The position numbers and the translations under genes were made by a program. Shown here piece after piece: positions 1 to 9,028 of a stretch of DNA of 64,000 bases. Numbering within the stretch: the first letter of the stretch is position 1; every line of letters starts with the position of its first letter. A model generated the notes under the pieces. It saw only the letters and a program-made list of their open reading frames with translations, had not been told where the DNA came from and ran no database searches. The stretch is from assembly GCF_041435115.1 (NCBI RefSeq), contig NZ_CP108046.1, positions 4,836,001 through 4,900,000 on the forward strand. The letters run 5' to 3'. This DNA is from Streptomyces sp. NBC_00289 (GTDB taxonomy: Bacteria; Actinomycetota; Actinomycetes; Streptomycetales; Streptomycetaceae).

Positions 1-2
1 GG

Positions 3-2012
3 GACCTGGCCGCCATCGTCGGCCCGACGATGGCAGACACCGGCCTGGCGATCATCGGCGCGTTCGCCCCGGTGGGCGACACAGTCAACAAGACGGCCGG
101 ACCGCTGCAGCGCCTCAACGGATGGATCAACAACAACAAGGGCGCCATCATGGAGGCGAGCCGGGTCTTCGCCAACGGCTCCATCCTGATGGTGTCGGCC
201 GCGATCCAGATGGCCCCGCCTGTGATCAAGGCCTTCCGCATCATGTCCACGGGTGTCCTTGCCGCGATGTCCGTGATGCTGCACGGGGCGGAGGCCGCGT
301 TCGGCTGGCTGCCCGGCATCGGCGGCAAGGTCAAGGCGGCGAGCAAGGCGTTCGACCAGTTCGCCACCGTCTACATCGGCGCCCTCAACGTGGCGGAGCG
401 GAAGGCCAACGACTTCGCCTCGAGCACCCAGCAGCGGCTGGCCGCCGGGAAGCTGAAGCTGGACATCAACAACTGGCAGTCGCAGATCGAGGCGGCCAAG
501 GCGAAGCTGAAGACGGTGCCGCCGTCCAAGCAGGCCGCACTGCGGGCGACCATCGCCGACCTGCAGAACAAGGTCGCCCAGGCCAAGGGCGCACTGGCCA
601 GCATCCAGTCCCGGTCGGTGACCATCACCGCGTTCGTCCAGTACAAGGGCCGCAGCATCGCCGCGGTGTCCGCCGGCCGGATGGCGACCGGCGGCCCGAT
701 CGGATTCCCCGGCGGCGGCCCAATCCGGGGTGCGGGCACGGGCACCTCGGACAGCATCCCGATCATGGCCTCGAACGGCGAGTACATGATCAACGCCAAG
801 TCGACGTCGAAGTACCGGCCGATCATCGAGGCCATCAACCAGGACACCCTTGGCTCCGGCCAGGGCATGGCGGGCGCGGGCGCGGCTGTGGGCCAGGGCC
901 TGATCTCCGGCATGTCCGGCTCGGCGGCCGGAGTCGGCGCGGCTGCCCGGTCGATGGCGGCCGCGGTGACGGCCGGCGTGAAGACCGAGCTGGAGATCGC
1001 CTCCCCGTCGAAGAAGATGAAGGCGCTCGCCAAGGACGTCGGCAAGGGCCTGATCATCGGACTCACCGGTTCCCGCGACAAGATCAAGGCGACGGCCAAG
1101 GATCTGGCGACGGACATCCGTACCGCGTTCTCCGGGCGGAAGGAGTCCAGTCTCCTCAAGTACGTCGACCATCACACGGACCGACTGCTGAAGGCGGCGA
1201 AGAAGCGGGACGCCGTCGCCTCCCGGATCGCCGAGGCGAAGGCGTTCGCCGCCGACGTCACGCACGGGGCGAAGGAGTCCGCGTCCCTGTCCAACCTGGG
1301 CATGGGCGAGGGTGAGGTCACCGCGGGCGGCATCAGGGCGGGCCTCGCGGGCAAGCTGTCGCAGGTCAAGCAGTTCACCCGGTACATCGAGATCCTCGCG
1401 AAGAAGGGCCTGTCCAAGACCCTGCTGAAGCAGATCCTCAACATGGGCCCGGACGCGGGTTTCGCCTACGCGAGCGCCCTGGTCGGCGCGGACAAGGGAA
1501 CTTTCTCCTCGATCAACAAGCTGCAGGGCCGGGTCAACGACGCCAGCGGCCGACTCGGCAAGGTGGGCGCCGACCGGCTGTACGACAGCGGCAAGAACGC
1601 CAGCAAGGGCTTCCTCGCTGGTCTGCAGTCGCAGCAGAAGTCGATCGAGAAGCTCATGACCGACATCGCCAAGGGCATGCAGAAAGCCCTGCGCAGAGCG
1701 CTGGGGATCAAGAGCCCGTCCACGGTCATGGCCCGCCTCGGCGCCTACTCGACGCAGGGCCTGGCCCGCGGCCTGGTCGACGGCCTGCCCGTCCTCGACC
1801 GGGCCCTCGGCACGGTGTCAGGCCGGGTCGCCGCGACGCAGCCCGTCATCGGCCGGCCCGCCGTCGCGGCCGGTGGTGGCGGGGCGACGGTGATTCAACT
1901 GCACGTCGAGGTGCGGCCGGGCGCGGATGCCGAGGCGGTGTGGTCGGAGATCCGGACCGGCCTGCTCTCTCTGAAGCGCCACCACGGCCTGGCCGAACTG
2001 GGCCTCGCGTAG
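3..2012 (+). CDS. Phage tail tape-measure protein, 5'-truncated by window edge
   Basis: The frame is open to the left edge, so this is the C-terminal part (about 669 residues) of a longer protein. It is Ala/Gly/Lys rich and has two copies of the module typical of tape-measure C termini: a Gly-Leu-rich amphipathic stretch followed by an SPSK or SPST motif (IASPSKKM and GIKSPSTVM) and a GL..GL segment. A coiled-coil-like Lys/Ala stretch lies near residues 145-200. Tape-measure proteins set siphophage tail length and are ejected during DNA delivery. The start of the real gene is outside the window. The next gene follows after 33 bases. Confidence 0.85.
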   Translation, partial: DLAAIVGPTMADTGLAIIGAFAPVGDTVNKTAGPLQRLNGWINNNKGAIMEASRVFANGSILMVSAAIQMAPPVIKAFRIMSTGVLAAMSVMLHGAEAAFGWLPGIGGKVKAASKAFDQFATVYIGALNVAERKANDFASSTQQRLAAGKLKLDINNWQSQIEAAKAKLKTVPPSKQAALRATIADLQNKVAQAKGALASIQSRSVTITAFVQYKGRSIAAVSAGRMATGGPIGFPGGGPIRGAGTGTSDSIPIMASNGEYMINAKSTSKYRPIIEAINQDTLGSGQGMAGAGAAVGQGLISGMSGSAAGVGAAARSMAAAVTAGVKTELEIASPSKKMKALAKDVGKGLIIGLTGSRDKIKATAKDLATDIRTAFSGRKESSLLKYVDHHTDRLLKAAKKRDAVASRIAEAKAFAADVTHGAKESASLSNLGMGEGEVTAGGIRAGLAGKLSQVKQFTRYIEILAKKGLSKTLLKQILNMGPDAGFAYASALVGADKGTFSSINKLQGRVNDASGRLGKVGADRLYDSGKNASKGFLAGLQSQQKSIEKLMTDIAKGMQKALRRALGIKSPSTVMARLGAYSTQGLARGLVDGLPVLDRALGTVSGRVAATQPVIGRPAVAAGGGGATVIQLHVEVRPGADAEAVWSEIRTGLLSLKRHHGLAELGLA

Positions 2013-2045
2013 ACCGATCGCACAACTGAAGAGAAGGGGCATCGC

Positions 2046-4781
2046 ATGCCATTGCTGGTCGAGATGGGATTCGGCGGCCTGGTGACCGCGCCCGAGACCA
2101 TCCCGTGGGTTGACGTCAGCCGACGTGTCGACGTCCTCAAGGCAGGCGTCACCATTACCCGGGGCGCGGCCGACGAGCTGTCCGAGACGCAGCCCGGATC
2201 GGCGACGATGCGCCTGGAAAACCAGGACGGCTACCTGACCCCGGGCAACTCGGCGTCGCCGTACAACGTGCGCCGCAACACGCCGGTGAGGATCAGTCAG
2301 GGGATCATGCCGACCCTCACCGGATCGGCGCCCTACCCGCTGGCCATGCTCGGCGATGATTTCGACGACGGCACGGTCAACTCGACGCTGTGGCCCACGA
2401 ACGTCGGGGGCGCCACCGAGACCAGCGAGGGCCGCCTGCGCATCCCGATGACGCCAGGCGTGGACACCAATTTCACCAGCGCCCGGCAATGGACGCTGGT
2501 GGGCAGCACGCTGACCGCGAAGCTGTGCGCCGTCCCCGCGGTGAACGGGTCCAGCAACGCGGCCGCCTCGATGTGGGTCACGAGCACCACGGCCGGCACC
2601 CGGATCGGCTGGCGCTACGACGCCCTCACCGGCGTCATCAGCGCCCAGTCCCAGGTCGGCTTCGCCGACGGCGCCCCGCTCAACCTCACCTACGACCCGT
2701 TCGATCACGCCTGGCTGCGCGTGTGGCAGGTGGGCGGCCTGGTGTACTGGATGACCAGCAGCGACGGCTACAGCTGGACGGCACGCCGATCCATCGCCAC
2801 CCCCGCCTGGGTCACCAGCCAGACCCACGCCGCGGATTTCCCCACCACCCGCACCGGCGGCACGGCCGGCTACGTCGAGTGGGATCTGGTCGGCGCCACC
2901 ATGCGCCCGCGCTTCCACGGCCTGGTCAACGAGTTCCCCGTCGACTGGGAAGGCCTCGTATCCCACGTCAAGATCACGGCGACGGATCTCTTCAAGCGCC
3001 TCAACCGGCAGCCCGCCCTGCGCTCGATGCTCGCGCAGGAGATCATCGAGCAGACACCGATGGTGTACTACCCGCTCACCGAGGACAGCGCCTCCACCAC
3101 CGCCGGCGACATCGGCGGCAACGGCGCTCCCTCGCTGGCCATCACCCAGTCCGGGGCGGGCGGCACCCTCACCCTGGGCAGCGCGGACGGCCCGGTCGAG
3201 ACGGGCGAGCAGGCCCCGGTGTTCACGCCGTCGTCGGCGACCGCCGGCAAATGGCTCAGCGTGGACCTCGGCCCCGCCTTCGAGGACCCGCCCATGCAGG
3301 CGTACCTGTGCTTCGAAGCCTGGTTCAAGACGACGACCACGGGCCGGTGCATCCTCGGCGTGCACACCCCCGACCTTGTCGACCAGCACCTGCTGTCCAT
3401 CGCCCCGACCGGCGGACTACAGATCGAGTGGACCTCCGGCAACACCCCCACGATGACCACGGAAACCGTCGGCGGCCCCACAACCCTCGCCGACGGGAAC
3501 TGGCACCACGTCGTGTACGACCAGCGCGAGGGCGAGATCTACCTCGACGGCGTCATGGTCGACAACTCGCTCGCCGTCCCCCGGCGGTGGGGCGAGCGGA
3601 TGCTGCACGTCGGCGGCTACCGCAACAGCCGCTTGTGGTCGGGATCGATCGGGCACGTCGCCATCTACTCGACACTCACCATCAGCATGGGCTCGATCGT
3701 CGCCGACCACTACACGGCGGGCATGACCGGGTACGCGGGCGAGGACGCCGACGTGCGGATGCAGCGCCTGGCCCGCTACGCCGGCGTGGACTCTGTGACC
3801 ATCCTCGGCTCGACGCACGACCCGATCGCCTCGCAGGGCCCGGCCGGCTCCACCGTCGTTGCCCGCATGCGGGAGGTCGAGTCGACCGAGTCCGGCCGGC
3901 TGTATGCGGAGCGCGACTACTACGGGCTGGCCTACCAATCCCGCGACGTCCGCTACAACCCAGACCCGGCAGGCGAAGTGTTCACGATCGCCTACGCCGA
4001 CACGGAGACGGGCAACGTCGAGCTGTCCGACGACGACCAGAAGCTGACCAACTCGATTGAGGCTTCGCGGCCGGGCGGCGCGACCCAGCGGGTGACCTCA
4101 CCGACGAGCATCGCCGACAACGGGCTCTACGACGCGGGCGCCCTGTCCATCCTCAAGACCTCCGACAACTCGGTGCTGGACGCCGCGAACTGGCGGGTGT
4201 CGCGCTATGCGGACCCGGAGCCCGAGCTGCGCGAGGTGGCGATCGAGGCGTACACGATGGCCAACTACCTCGACATCCTCGACGCCGACATCAGTTCGTA
4301 CTTCTCCGTCACCTCGATGCCGTCGCAGGCGCCGGCGTCGACAGCCCGCGTCACCGTCGAGGGCTACACCGAGACGATCAAAGAGAAGTCGCACGTCATC
4401 CAGTTCCACACCAGCGCCACGAACAACGACTCGGTCTGGGTTCTCGGTGACAGCACGTACTCCGTCCTCGACTCCACGACGAGGTTGGCGTATGCCGAGT
4501 CGCTGTCAGCTCTCGCGCTGACGTCGGCGTTCCTGGGCTCGCAGTCGACCACACTCACGGCACTGCCAGCCGCTGCTGCCGTACTTCTTGCCGTACTCGG
4601 CACGCGGGTGGCCCGCCGGACACGTCGGGCTCTCCGGCTTCGGATGCGGGACGTACCGCGCCCTGAGCTTGATCCGGTTGCACTCAGTGCACCACCACTT
4701 CCCACGAGAGTCCCGCTTGCCGAACGCCTCGCGCGGGTGGCCCGCCGGACAGGCCGTGCGTCCCGCGTAGCGGACGGCTAG
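2046..4781 (+). CDS. Phage minor tail protein with LamG-like domains, 3' end altered
   Basis: Start ATG follows a purine-rich AGAAGGGG site. The protein (911 residues) begins like a distal tail or tail-associated protein and contains two concanavalin/LamG-like segments, roughly residues 100-290 (starting GDDFDDGTVNSTLWP) and 400-560 (with DGNWHHVVYDQ, a typical LamG strand). The family usually ends soon after a segment like VWVLGDSTYSVLDSTTRLAY, here near residue 818 (position 4,500). The last 90 or so residues are Arg/Ala/Leu-rich and are the antisense of the HNH gene, so the C terminus is probably not ancestral. Likely a virion structural protein involved in receptor or carbohydrate contact; exact role unknown. 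Confidence 0.75.
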   Translation: MPLLVEMGFGGLVTAPETIPWVDVSRRVDVLKAGVTITRGAADELSETQPGSATMRLENQDGYLTPGNSASPYNVRRNTPVRISQGIMPTLTGSAPYPLAMLGDDFDDGTVNSTLWPTNVGGATETSEGRLRIPMTPGVDTNFTSARQWTLVGSTLTAKLCAVPAVNGSSNAAASMWVTSTTAGTRIGWRYDALTGVISAQSQVGFADGAPLNLTYDPFDHAWLRVWQVGGLVYWMTSSDGYSWTARRSIATPAWVTSQTHAADFPTTRTGGTAGYVEWDLVGATMRPRFHGLVNEFPVDWEGLVSHVKITATDLFKRLNRQPALRSMLAQEIIEQTPMVYYPLTEDSASTTAGDIGGNGAPSLAITQSGAGGTLTLGSADGPVETGEQAPVFTPSSATAGKWLSVDLGPAFEDPPMQAYLCFEAWFKTTTTGRCILGVHTPDLVDQHLLSIAPTGGLQIEWTSGNTPTMTTETVGGPTTLADGNWHHVVYDQREGEIYLDGVMVDNSLAVPRRWGERMLHVGGYRNSRLWSGSIGHVAIYSTLTISMGSIVADHYTAGMTGYAGEDADVRMQRLARYAGVDSVTILGSTHDPIASQGPAGSTVVARMREVESTESGRLYAERDYYGLAYQSRDVRYNPDPAGEVFTIAYADTETGNVELSDDDQKLTNSIEASRPGGATQRVTSPTSIADNGLYDAGALSILKTSDNSVLDAANWRVSRYADPEPELREVAIEAYTMANYLDILDADISSYFSVTSMPSQAPASTARVTVEGYTETIKEKSHVIQFHTSATNNDSVWVLGDSTYSVLDSTTRLAYAESLSALALTSAFLGSQSTTLTALPAAAAVLLAVLGTRVARRTRRALRLRMRDVPRPELDPVALSAPPLPTRVPLAERLARVARRTGRASRVADG

Positions 4782-5042
4782 GCCGCGGCGGACGTTGTCG
4801 CTGCTCGTGGCAGGAGTGCAGTGCGCCGGGTTCACGCAGCGCCCGTTGTCGCAGGTGTGGTCGAGCGTCATGCCCTCCGGTATCGGCCCGACGAACCACG
4901 TGTAGAGCAGGCGGTACACGTACCAGGGTCGGCTGTCGTAGTGGACCTGCGGTCGGCCCTCGGCGGTGTGGCTCCCGTTCCATGACCAGCAGACTTCCGT
5001 CTGGTTGACCTTCAACATGACCGACTCACGGGTGTGCTTCAT
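4506..5042 (-). CDS. HNH homing-type endonuclease
   Basis: 178 residues. The HNH core is LDHTCDNGRCVNPAHC followed by TSSDNVRRG, which gives the His/Asn/His metal site (DH, N, H). After it come two near-identical zinc-ribbon-like units, CPAGHPREAFGKR...WWCTEC and CPAGHPRAEYGKK...WQCREC, about 35 residues apart. Such single-gene HNH enzymes are mobile in phage genomes and cut allelic sites lacking them. It is antisense to the tail gene and overlaps its last 276 bases. Two starts are possible, ATG 5,042 or ATG 5,018; neither has a strong ribosome site. Function as a nuclease is secure from the motif; homing is inferred. Confidence 0.85.
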   Translation of the reverse strand: MKHTRESVMLKVNQTEVCWSWNGSHTAEGRPQVHYDSRPWYVYRLLYTWFVGPIPEGMTLDHTCDNGRCVNPAHCTPATSSDNVRRGLAVRYAGRTACPAGHPREAFGKRDSRGKWWCTECNRIKLRARYVPHPKPESPTCPAGHPRAEYGKKYGSSGWQCRECGRLRAQERRRQRES

Positions 5043-5103
5043 TCATCCAGTTTACCGAGACGAGTAATTATCCCGAGGACGTTTCGGGAGATTGGACCCC
5101 TGC

Positions 5104-5538
5104 ATGCCCATCGCCGTCGTGCGCGCCGAGACGTACTACACGCCGCCACCGCGTGAGCCGGACTCCTGGGTTGGCGTGCCCGCCGCCGAGCTGGTGTGGC
5201 GGTGGATGGAGTACCGGACCGGCCGCCGCCTGATCCCGCCCGTCGACACCGTCGACGAGGTCTACTTCGCACGCATCAACCAAAACCGCTGGCTGGCGGA
5301 CTGCACGTCCTGCGGGTCCGCCGCGATCGTCTCGCCCACCGACCCGCGCTTTGCCTGTACGGAATGCCAGTGGGGCTGGTGCGCGCTGGTGTTCCCCGCA
5401 GACCCGGCCGCCATCGAGGCCTCGCTGCTCGCGCTGAAGCCGGGCATGCGGAACTGGTGGAACGAGTTGGACCCCAACAACCCTGACCGGCCGGCCCCGC
5501 CCGCACCGGACCCCGGACCGATGGGTGAGAAGGCATGA
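5104..5538 (+). CDS. Phage hypothetical protein with CxxC-CxxC zinc motif
   Basis: 144 residues. Between about residues 60 and 90 it has CTSCGSA and, 17 residues on, FACTECQWGW, a four-cysteine zinc-ribbon arrangement. The tail is Pro-rich. It sits between the tail gene and a fibre-like gene and its stop overlaps the next start as ATGA, so it belongs to the late operon. ATG 5,104 is chosen; a TTG at 5,092 is also open but is too close to the GGGAGA upstream. I do not recognise a specific function; it could be a small virion or regulatory protein. Confidence 0.6.
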   Translation: MPIAVVRAETYYTPPPREPDSWVGVPAAELVWRWMEYRTGRRLIPPVDTVDEVYFARINQNRWLADCTSCGSAAIVSPTDPRFACTECQWGWCALVFPADPAAIEASLLALKPGMRNWWNELDPNNPDRPAPPAPDPGPMGEKA

Positions 5539-6032
5539 CGTTCGCACCGCGTACCTGGGTCGTCGGCGAGGTCGTCTCCGCCGCGATCATGAACCAGGAG
5601 ATCCGCGATCAGTTCAACTCGATCTTCAGCGCGTGGACGACGTACACGCCGGCCTGGTCGAGTACGGGCACCGCGCCCGTCCTGAACAACGGCACCATGC
5701 TCGGCCGCTACCTGAAGATCGGCCGCCTGGTCATCTGCGAGATCCACATGACCTGCGGGACGACGACGACCTACGGCACCGGCAACTACAACTGGTCGCT
5801 GCCCGTCGCGGCCGCCAGCTCCGGCATCGCCCAGGTCGGCACCGCGCAGCTGCTCGGCACCGCCCGCTGGTGCGGAGAGATCGTCATCTCCAGCGCGGCC
5901 AGCAACTGCGGCGCGTTCCTGCCGATCTCCGCCACGAACACCCGCACCGACTTCCTCACCGCGACCAGCCCCGAAACCCTCGCTTCCACCGCACAGGTCC
6001 GGCTGACGTTCCTATACGAAGCCGCCTCCTGA
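5535..6032 (+). CDS. Phage tail fibre or receptor-region protein, hypothetical
   Basis: 165 residues starting MTFAPRTWVVGEVVSAAIMNQEIRDQFN, cut here to its recognisable opening: this beginning (commitment to new particle positions, AAIMNxEIRDxFN) is common in small fibre-like proteins placed near the end of actinophage tail modules. The rest is a beta-rich, Thr/Ser/Gly-rich sequence without catalytic motifs. It overlaps the previous gene by ATGA, giving translational coupling. Role in host contact is inferred from position and composition only. Confidence 0.55.
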   Translation: MTFAPRTWVVGEVVSAAIMNQEIRDQFNSIFSAWTTYTPAWSSTGTAPVLNNGTMLGRYLKIGRLVICEIHMTCGTTTTYGTGNYNWSLPVAAASSGIAQVGTAQLLGTARWCGEIVISSAASNCGAFLPISATNTRTDFLTATSPETLASTAQVRLTFLYEAAS

Positions 6033-6050
6033 TCTTTCCCCGTCCCGCTC

Positions 6051-6072
6051 GCCCCGCGCCGTTGGCCGGGGC
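6051..6072 (+). terminator. Short GC-rich hairpin between tail and lysis genes
   Basis: GCCCCG (6,051-6,056) pairs with CGGGGC (6,067-6,072), with an additional GCC/GGC pair inside. There is only a weak T-rich stretch after it, so it could be an attenuator or a processing site rather than a full terminator. Confidence 0.35.
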
Positions 6073-6094
6073 TCTCGTCATTTCTGGAGCACCC

Positions 6095-6976
6095 ATGCCT
6101 GACCTGTGGATGCCGGGCGCGACCCGGCTCGACATAGGCGACCACGCCGCCACCGACGGCGGCCCGGCCAAGGCGATCGCCCACATCACGTGGGACCGCA
6201 ATGCCACCGCCGCGAAGCCCGCCGACCTGGTCCCCTACGAGAACCTGCGCTCGTACTTCGCAGGCGGCGGCAAGGGCGTCGCCCCTCACATCCTGTGGGA
6301 CCCGTTCACCGGCCGGATCACCCAGTTCGTCCCGGCGACCTCCCGGTCCAAGTCCCTCGTGGACACGGCGGGCGGCACCCGCACCAACCGGGCCGGGCGG
6401 GTCGTCCTGCAGATCGAGGCACTGTTCTTCCCGTACTGCCGGGTCGGGAAGAGCGTCTACCCGAAGCTCACCGACACCCCGCAGAAGGGGTGGGCGGACC
6501 TGCACGCCTGGGTGAAGTCCTGGGGTGTGGCCGACGCCTGGCCCAACGGCCGGCCCGAGAACTGCACGCGCAGCGAGCAGACGTGGGAGACGAAGTCCGG
6601 CTGGTACCCGCACAAGGGCGTCCCCGAGAACAGCCACGACGACCCGCTGTCCTGGCCTGCGTTCCCGGCGACGGCCACGCCGAAAGTGTCGCTGGCCCAC
6701 GTCGTGTACGCGGCCCGCCACGACCCGGCCGCCGCCCAGGGCCACACCTCGCATAAGGCCGCAGTGCTGATCGTCGAGAAGGCGCTCAAGGCCGAGGGCC
6801 TGCTGCCCTCGCAGTACGTGGACGGCTCCTTCGGAACGAAGACCGTCACCGCCTACGCCCGCTGGCAGCGTTCCCCGGCCGGCGGCGGCTACACCGGCGA
6901 CGCCGCCGACGGCATCCCCGGCAAGTCCTCTCTGCGGCTGCTCGCCGCCCGGCACGGCTTCACCGTCACCGACTGA
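6095..6976 (+). CDS. Phage endolysin, amidase/PGRP-like with C-terminal peptidoglycan-binding domain
   Basis: Start ATG 6,095 has GGAG six bases upstream. 293 residues. The N-terminal part (to about 180) has the pattern of a peptidoglycan amidase of the PGRP/amidase-2 fold: HITWD near residue 28, APHILWD, then AGGTRTNR, QIE and GWYPHKGVPENSHDDP, which supplies zinc-binding His residues. The C-terminal part (about 205-290) has the helical repeat look of a PG_binding_1 domain (VDGSFGTKTVTAYARWQ). It would cut host peptidoglycan at lysis. The adjacent downstream holin fits a lysis cassette. Confidence 0.85.
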   Translation: MPDLWMPGATRLDIGDHAATDGGPAKAIAHITWDRNATAAKPADLVPYENLRSYFAGGGKGVAPHILWDPFTGRITQFVPATSRSKSLVDTAGGTRTNRAGRVVLQIEALFFPYCRVGKSVYPKLTDTPQKGWADLHAWVKSWGVADAWPNGRPENCTRSEQTWETKSGWYPHKGVPENSHDDPLSWPAFPATATPKVSLAHVVYAARHDPAAAQGHTSHKAAVLIVEKALKAEGLLPSQYVDGSFGTKTVTAYARWQRSPAGGGYTGDAADGIPGKSSLRLLAARHGFTVTD

Positions 6977-6996
6977 CCCGGAAGGAACGATCCCCC

Positions 6997-7224
6997 ATGG
7001 CATCTCCCTCTGCCCCGATCGAGAAGAAGGTCAAGGCGTCCTCGGCGCTCGCCTACGTGGCGAGCCTCGCCGGCCTCGCGATCCTCGGCGCCCTCACCGA
7101 CGACCCGTCCCTCATCTCCGGCATGCCCGACGCGCTGGAACCGTTCGTCCTCGCCCTCGTCCCGGCCGCCGCGTCGTGGATCGCCGGATGGGCGGCGCCG
7201 CACACACCGCGCTCGGACGTCTGA
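6997..7224 (+). CDS. Putative holin
   Basis: 75 residues with two hydrophobic segments (about 18-35 and 47-66) separated by a short acidic turn, and charged ends, the usual class II holin layout. A GGAAGGA ribosome site lies before the start. It directly follows the endolysin by 20 bases. Holins form the membrane lesion that releases endolysin. Call rests on size, topology and position. Confidence 0.65.
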   Translation: MASPSAPIEKKVKASSALAYVASLAGLAILGALTDDPSLISGMPDALEPFVLALVPAAASWIAGWAAPHTPRSDV

Positions 7225-7655
7225 TGCGTGCGGCGGTCCGGCGGCTCCGGCAGCAGCTGGGCCGCCGCGGAGCATTGCTCACCCTCAAGGGCACCATCAC
7301 GACCCTGTACGGGTGTGCGCAGCTGGTCACGCCGCAGCCGGATCAGCGCGGCCTGTGCCTGCTGCTGCACCTGATGCCACTCCGGGCGTGGGCGGGACTG
7401 TGGGTCGCAGCCGGGATCACCGCCCTCGTCTGCGCGTGGCTGAGGCCTCGGGTCGACTGGCCCGGCTTCTGTGCCGTCTGGGCCATCACCGCGGCCTGGT
7501 CCGGGTCGTACCTCGTTTCATGGTGGCCGCTCGGCGAATACCCGCGCGGCTGGGTAGCGGCCATCATCTGGGCCGCGTTCGGAGGGGTGTGCCTGGTGGC
7601 CATCGGCTGGAGGGAGCCCACCCCCAGCAGATCGGAGACCACCGTTGAGCACTGA
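7224..7655 (+). CDS. Phage membrane protein, hypothetical
   Basis: 143 residues with a basic N terminus and three likely membrane helices (about residues 53-75, 80-98 and 107-127). ATG 7,224 overlaps the TGA of the holin gene by one base, showing coupled translation. It could be a second holin or antiholin-like protein; the family is not recognised. Confidence 0.5.
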   Translation: MRAAVRRLRQQLGRRGALLTLKGTITTLYGCAQLVTPQPDQRGLCLLLHLMPLRAWAGLWVAAGITALVCAWLRPRVDWPGFCAVWAITAAWSGSYLVSWWPLGEYPRGWVAAIIWAAFGGVCLVAIGWREPTPSRSETTVEH

Positions 7656-8013
7656 AATGGTGACCGCGTTCAGCGCCCTGGCCGTCGCCGTGGTGACCGC
7701 GCTCGGCGGCGTCATCACCGCCGTCGTCGGGCGCAGGCAACCCCGTCGTGCGGCACGGCGGGACGACTTCACCGCCGTCACCGACAAGCTCGGCGAGCAC
7801 ATCGCCCGCCTGGAACGCGAGGCAGAGCAGGACCGGCAGCAGGCCGAACACGACCGGACCCGCATCACCACCCAGGACGCCGCACTCCGATACCTCGCCG
7901 GATGGGCGCGCTCCCTCGTGGCCTACATGCGGCAGGCCCAGCTCGAACCGCCCCCGCCGCCGCAGCCCGTGCCCGACGAAGTGCGCCCGTTCCTGCACGA
8001 CATCAACAACTGA
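7645..8013 (+). CDS. Phage small membrane/coiled-coil protein
   Basis: 122 residues: one hydrophobic N-terminal helix (about residues 5-27), then a charged coiled-coil-like stretch (about 40-80, KLGEHIARLEREAEQDRQQ) and a Pro-rich tail. TTG 7,645 is chosen because GGAGA lies six bases before it; ATG 7,657 is the alternative. It overlaps the preceding gene by 11 bases. The topology resembles spanin-like or structural accessory proteins, but no function can be assigned. Confidence 0.5.
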   Translation: MSTEMVTAFSALAVAVVTALGGVITAVVGRRQPRRAARRDDFTAVTDKLGEHIARLEREAEQDRQQAEHDRTRITTQDAALRYLAGWARSLVAYMRQAQLEPPPPPQPVPDEVRPFLHDINN

Positions 8014-8022
8014 GGAGACGCG

Positions 8023-8982
8023 ATGCCGCTGCCCGCAGGCGTGGAGACGGTGACCGTATCGGCGGGCGAGCCGCTGACTCTGCCCGACGGCACGGCGATG
8101 ACGGGAACCCTCCTGTTCACAGGCCCCGACCTGGTGACGATCGCCGGACAGGACACCATCGCCGGCGGCACCGTCGAAGCGCCGCTGGTCAACGGCGAGT
8201 TCACCAAGACTCTGGTGGCCACGGACGCGACGGGCATGTCCCCGACCGCGTGGACGTACCGAGTCGAGGCCGTCCTCAGCAACGCGCCGGGCTGGGTCAG
8301 GTACATCTCGCTGCCCAAGGCTTCACCGGCCGTCGTCCTCGCCGACGTCCTGGTGCCCGACCCCGTGGCCGGCACGTACACCACCCTCGTCGACCCGGCC
8401 TCGGTACTGGCAGGGGTCACGGTCACCGGCACGGCGTCGGCAGGGAAGGTGCTGACCGCGAGTTCGAGCAGCGCCGCATCGTGGCAGACGCCGTCGAGTG
8501 GAGGCGGGGCGGCGCAGCCCCGGACGGCGCGCGTGCGGATCACGAACGATGATCTCTCCGGCCTCCCGGAGGCTGCATCGTGGGCGGTCGTGCAGACCTC
8601 GGCCGGCACCCAGCTGAAGTGCTCGATCGCGGCGAGCGCGGGTGACCGGATCCTGGTGTGCCCCAACTTTCTCTACCTCGGCTCGCACTACCTCGACTGG
8701 GTGCTGCTCGACTCCGGCGGATCGATCGCCGAGTACGCGACCTCGGAGTCGTCCTCACCACCATCCGAGGGCAACCCGGCGATGTATCCCCTCACGACCC
8801 TGAGCAGGAACTCATCGTCGGAAATGTTCACCGCAGGCCCCGCGCACATCGACGGCTCCGGCAGCGTGACGATCGCGCTCGCGCATCAGGGATTGGGGAC
8901 GGGATCCGGCAACCGGGTCTACGCACACCCCACGTATCCGTGGCGGCTGCGGCTGGAGAACATCTACGCCCAGCCTGCCTGA
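8023..8982 (+). CDS. Phage tail/baseplate-type protein, hypothetical
   Basis: 319 residues, beta-rich, low in Cys and charged residues, with a Ser-rich linker around residue 145-165. It starts with an immunoglobulin-like segment (PLPAGVETVTVSAGEPLTLP) common in fibre proteins of Streptomyces phages. Ribosome site GAGGAG precedes ATG 8,023. It is the last gene before a strong terminator and probably the last late gene. A receptor-binding or decoration role is inferred only from composition. Confidence 0.5.
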   Translation: MPLPAGVETVTVSAGEPLTLPDGTAMTGTLLFTGPDLVTIAGQDTIAGGTVEAPLVNGEFTKTLVATDATGMSPTAWTYRVEAVLSNAPGWVRYISLPKASPAVVLADVLVPDPVAGTYTTLVDPASVLAGVTVTGTASAGKVLTASSSSAASWQTPSSGGGAAQPRTARVRITNDDLSGLPEAASWAVVQTSAGTQLKCSIAASAGDRILVCPNFLYLGSHYLDWVLLDSGGSIAEYATSESSSPPSEGNPAMYPLTTLSRNSSSEMFTAGPAHIDGSGSVTIALAHQGLGTGSGNRVYAHPTYPWRLRLENIYAQPA

Positions 8983-8990
8983 CGCACGAC

Positions 8991-9027
8991 GCGGCCCCGC
9001 TCTCCTCCGGGAGGGCGGGGCCGCTTT
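8991..9027 (+). terminator. Rho-independent terminator of the late operon
   Basis: Perfect 10-bp stem GCGGCCCCGC (8,991-9,000) with GCGGGGCCGC (9,015-9,024), followed by TTT. It sits between convergent genes and probably serves both strands. Confidence 0.85.
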
Positions 9028-9028
9028 G

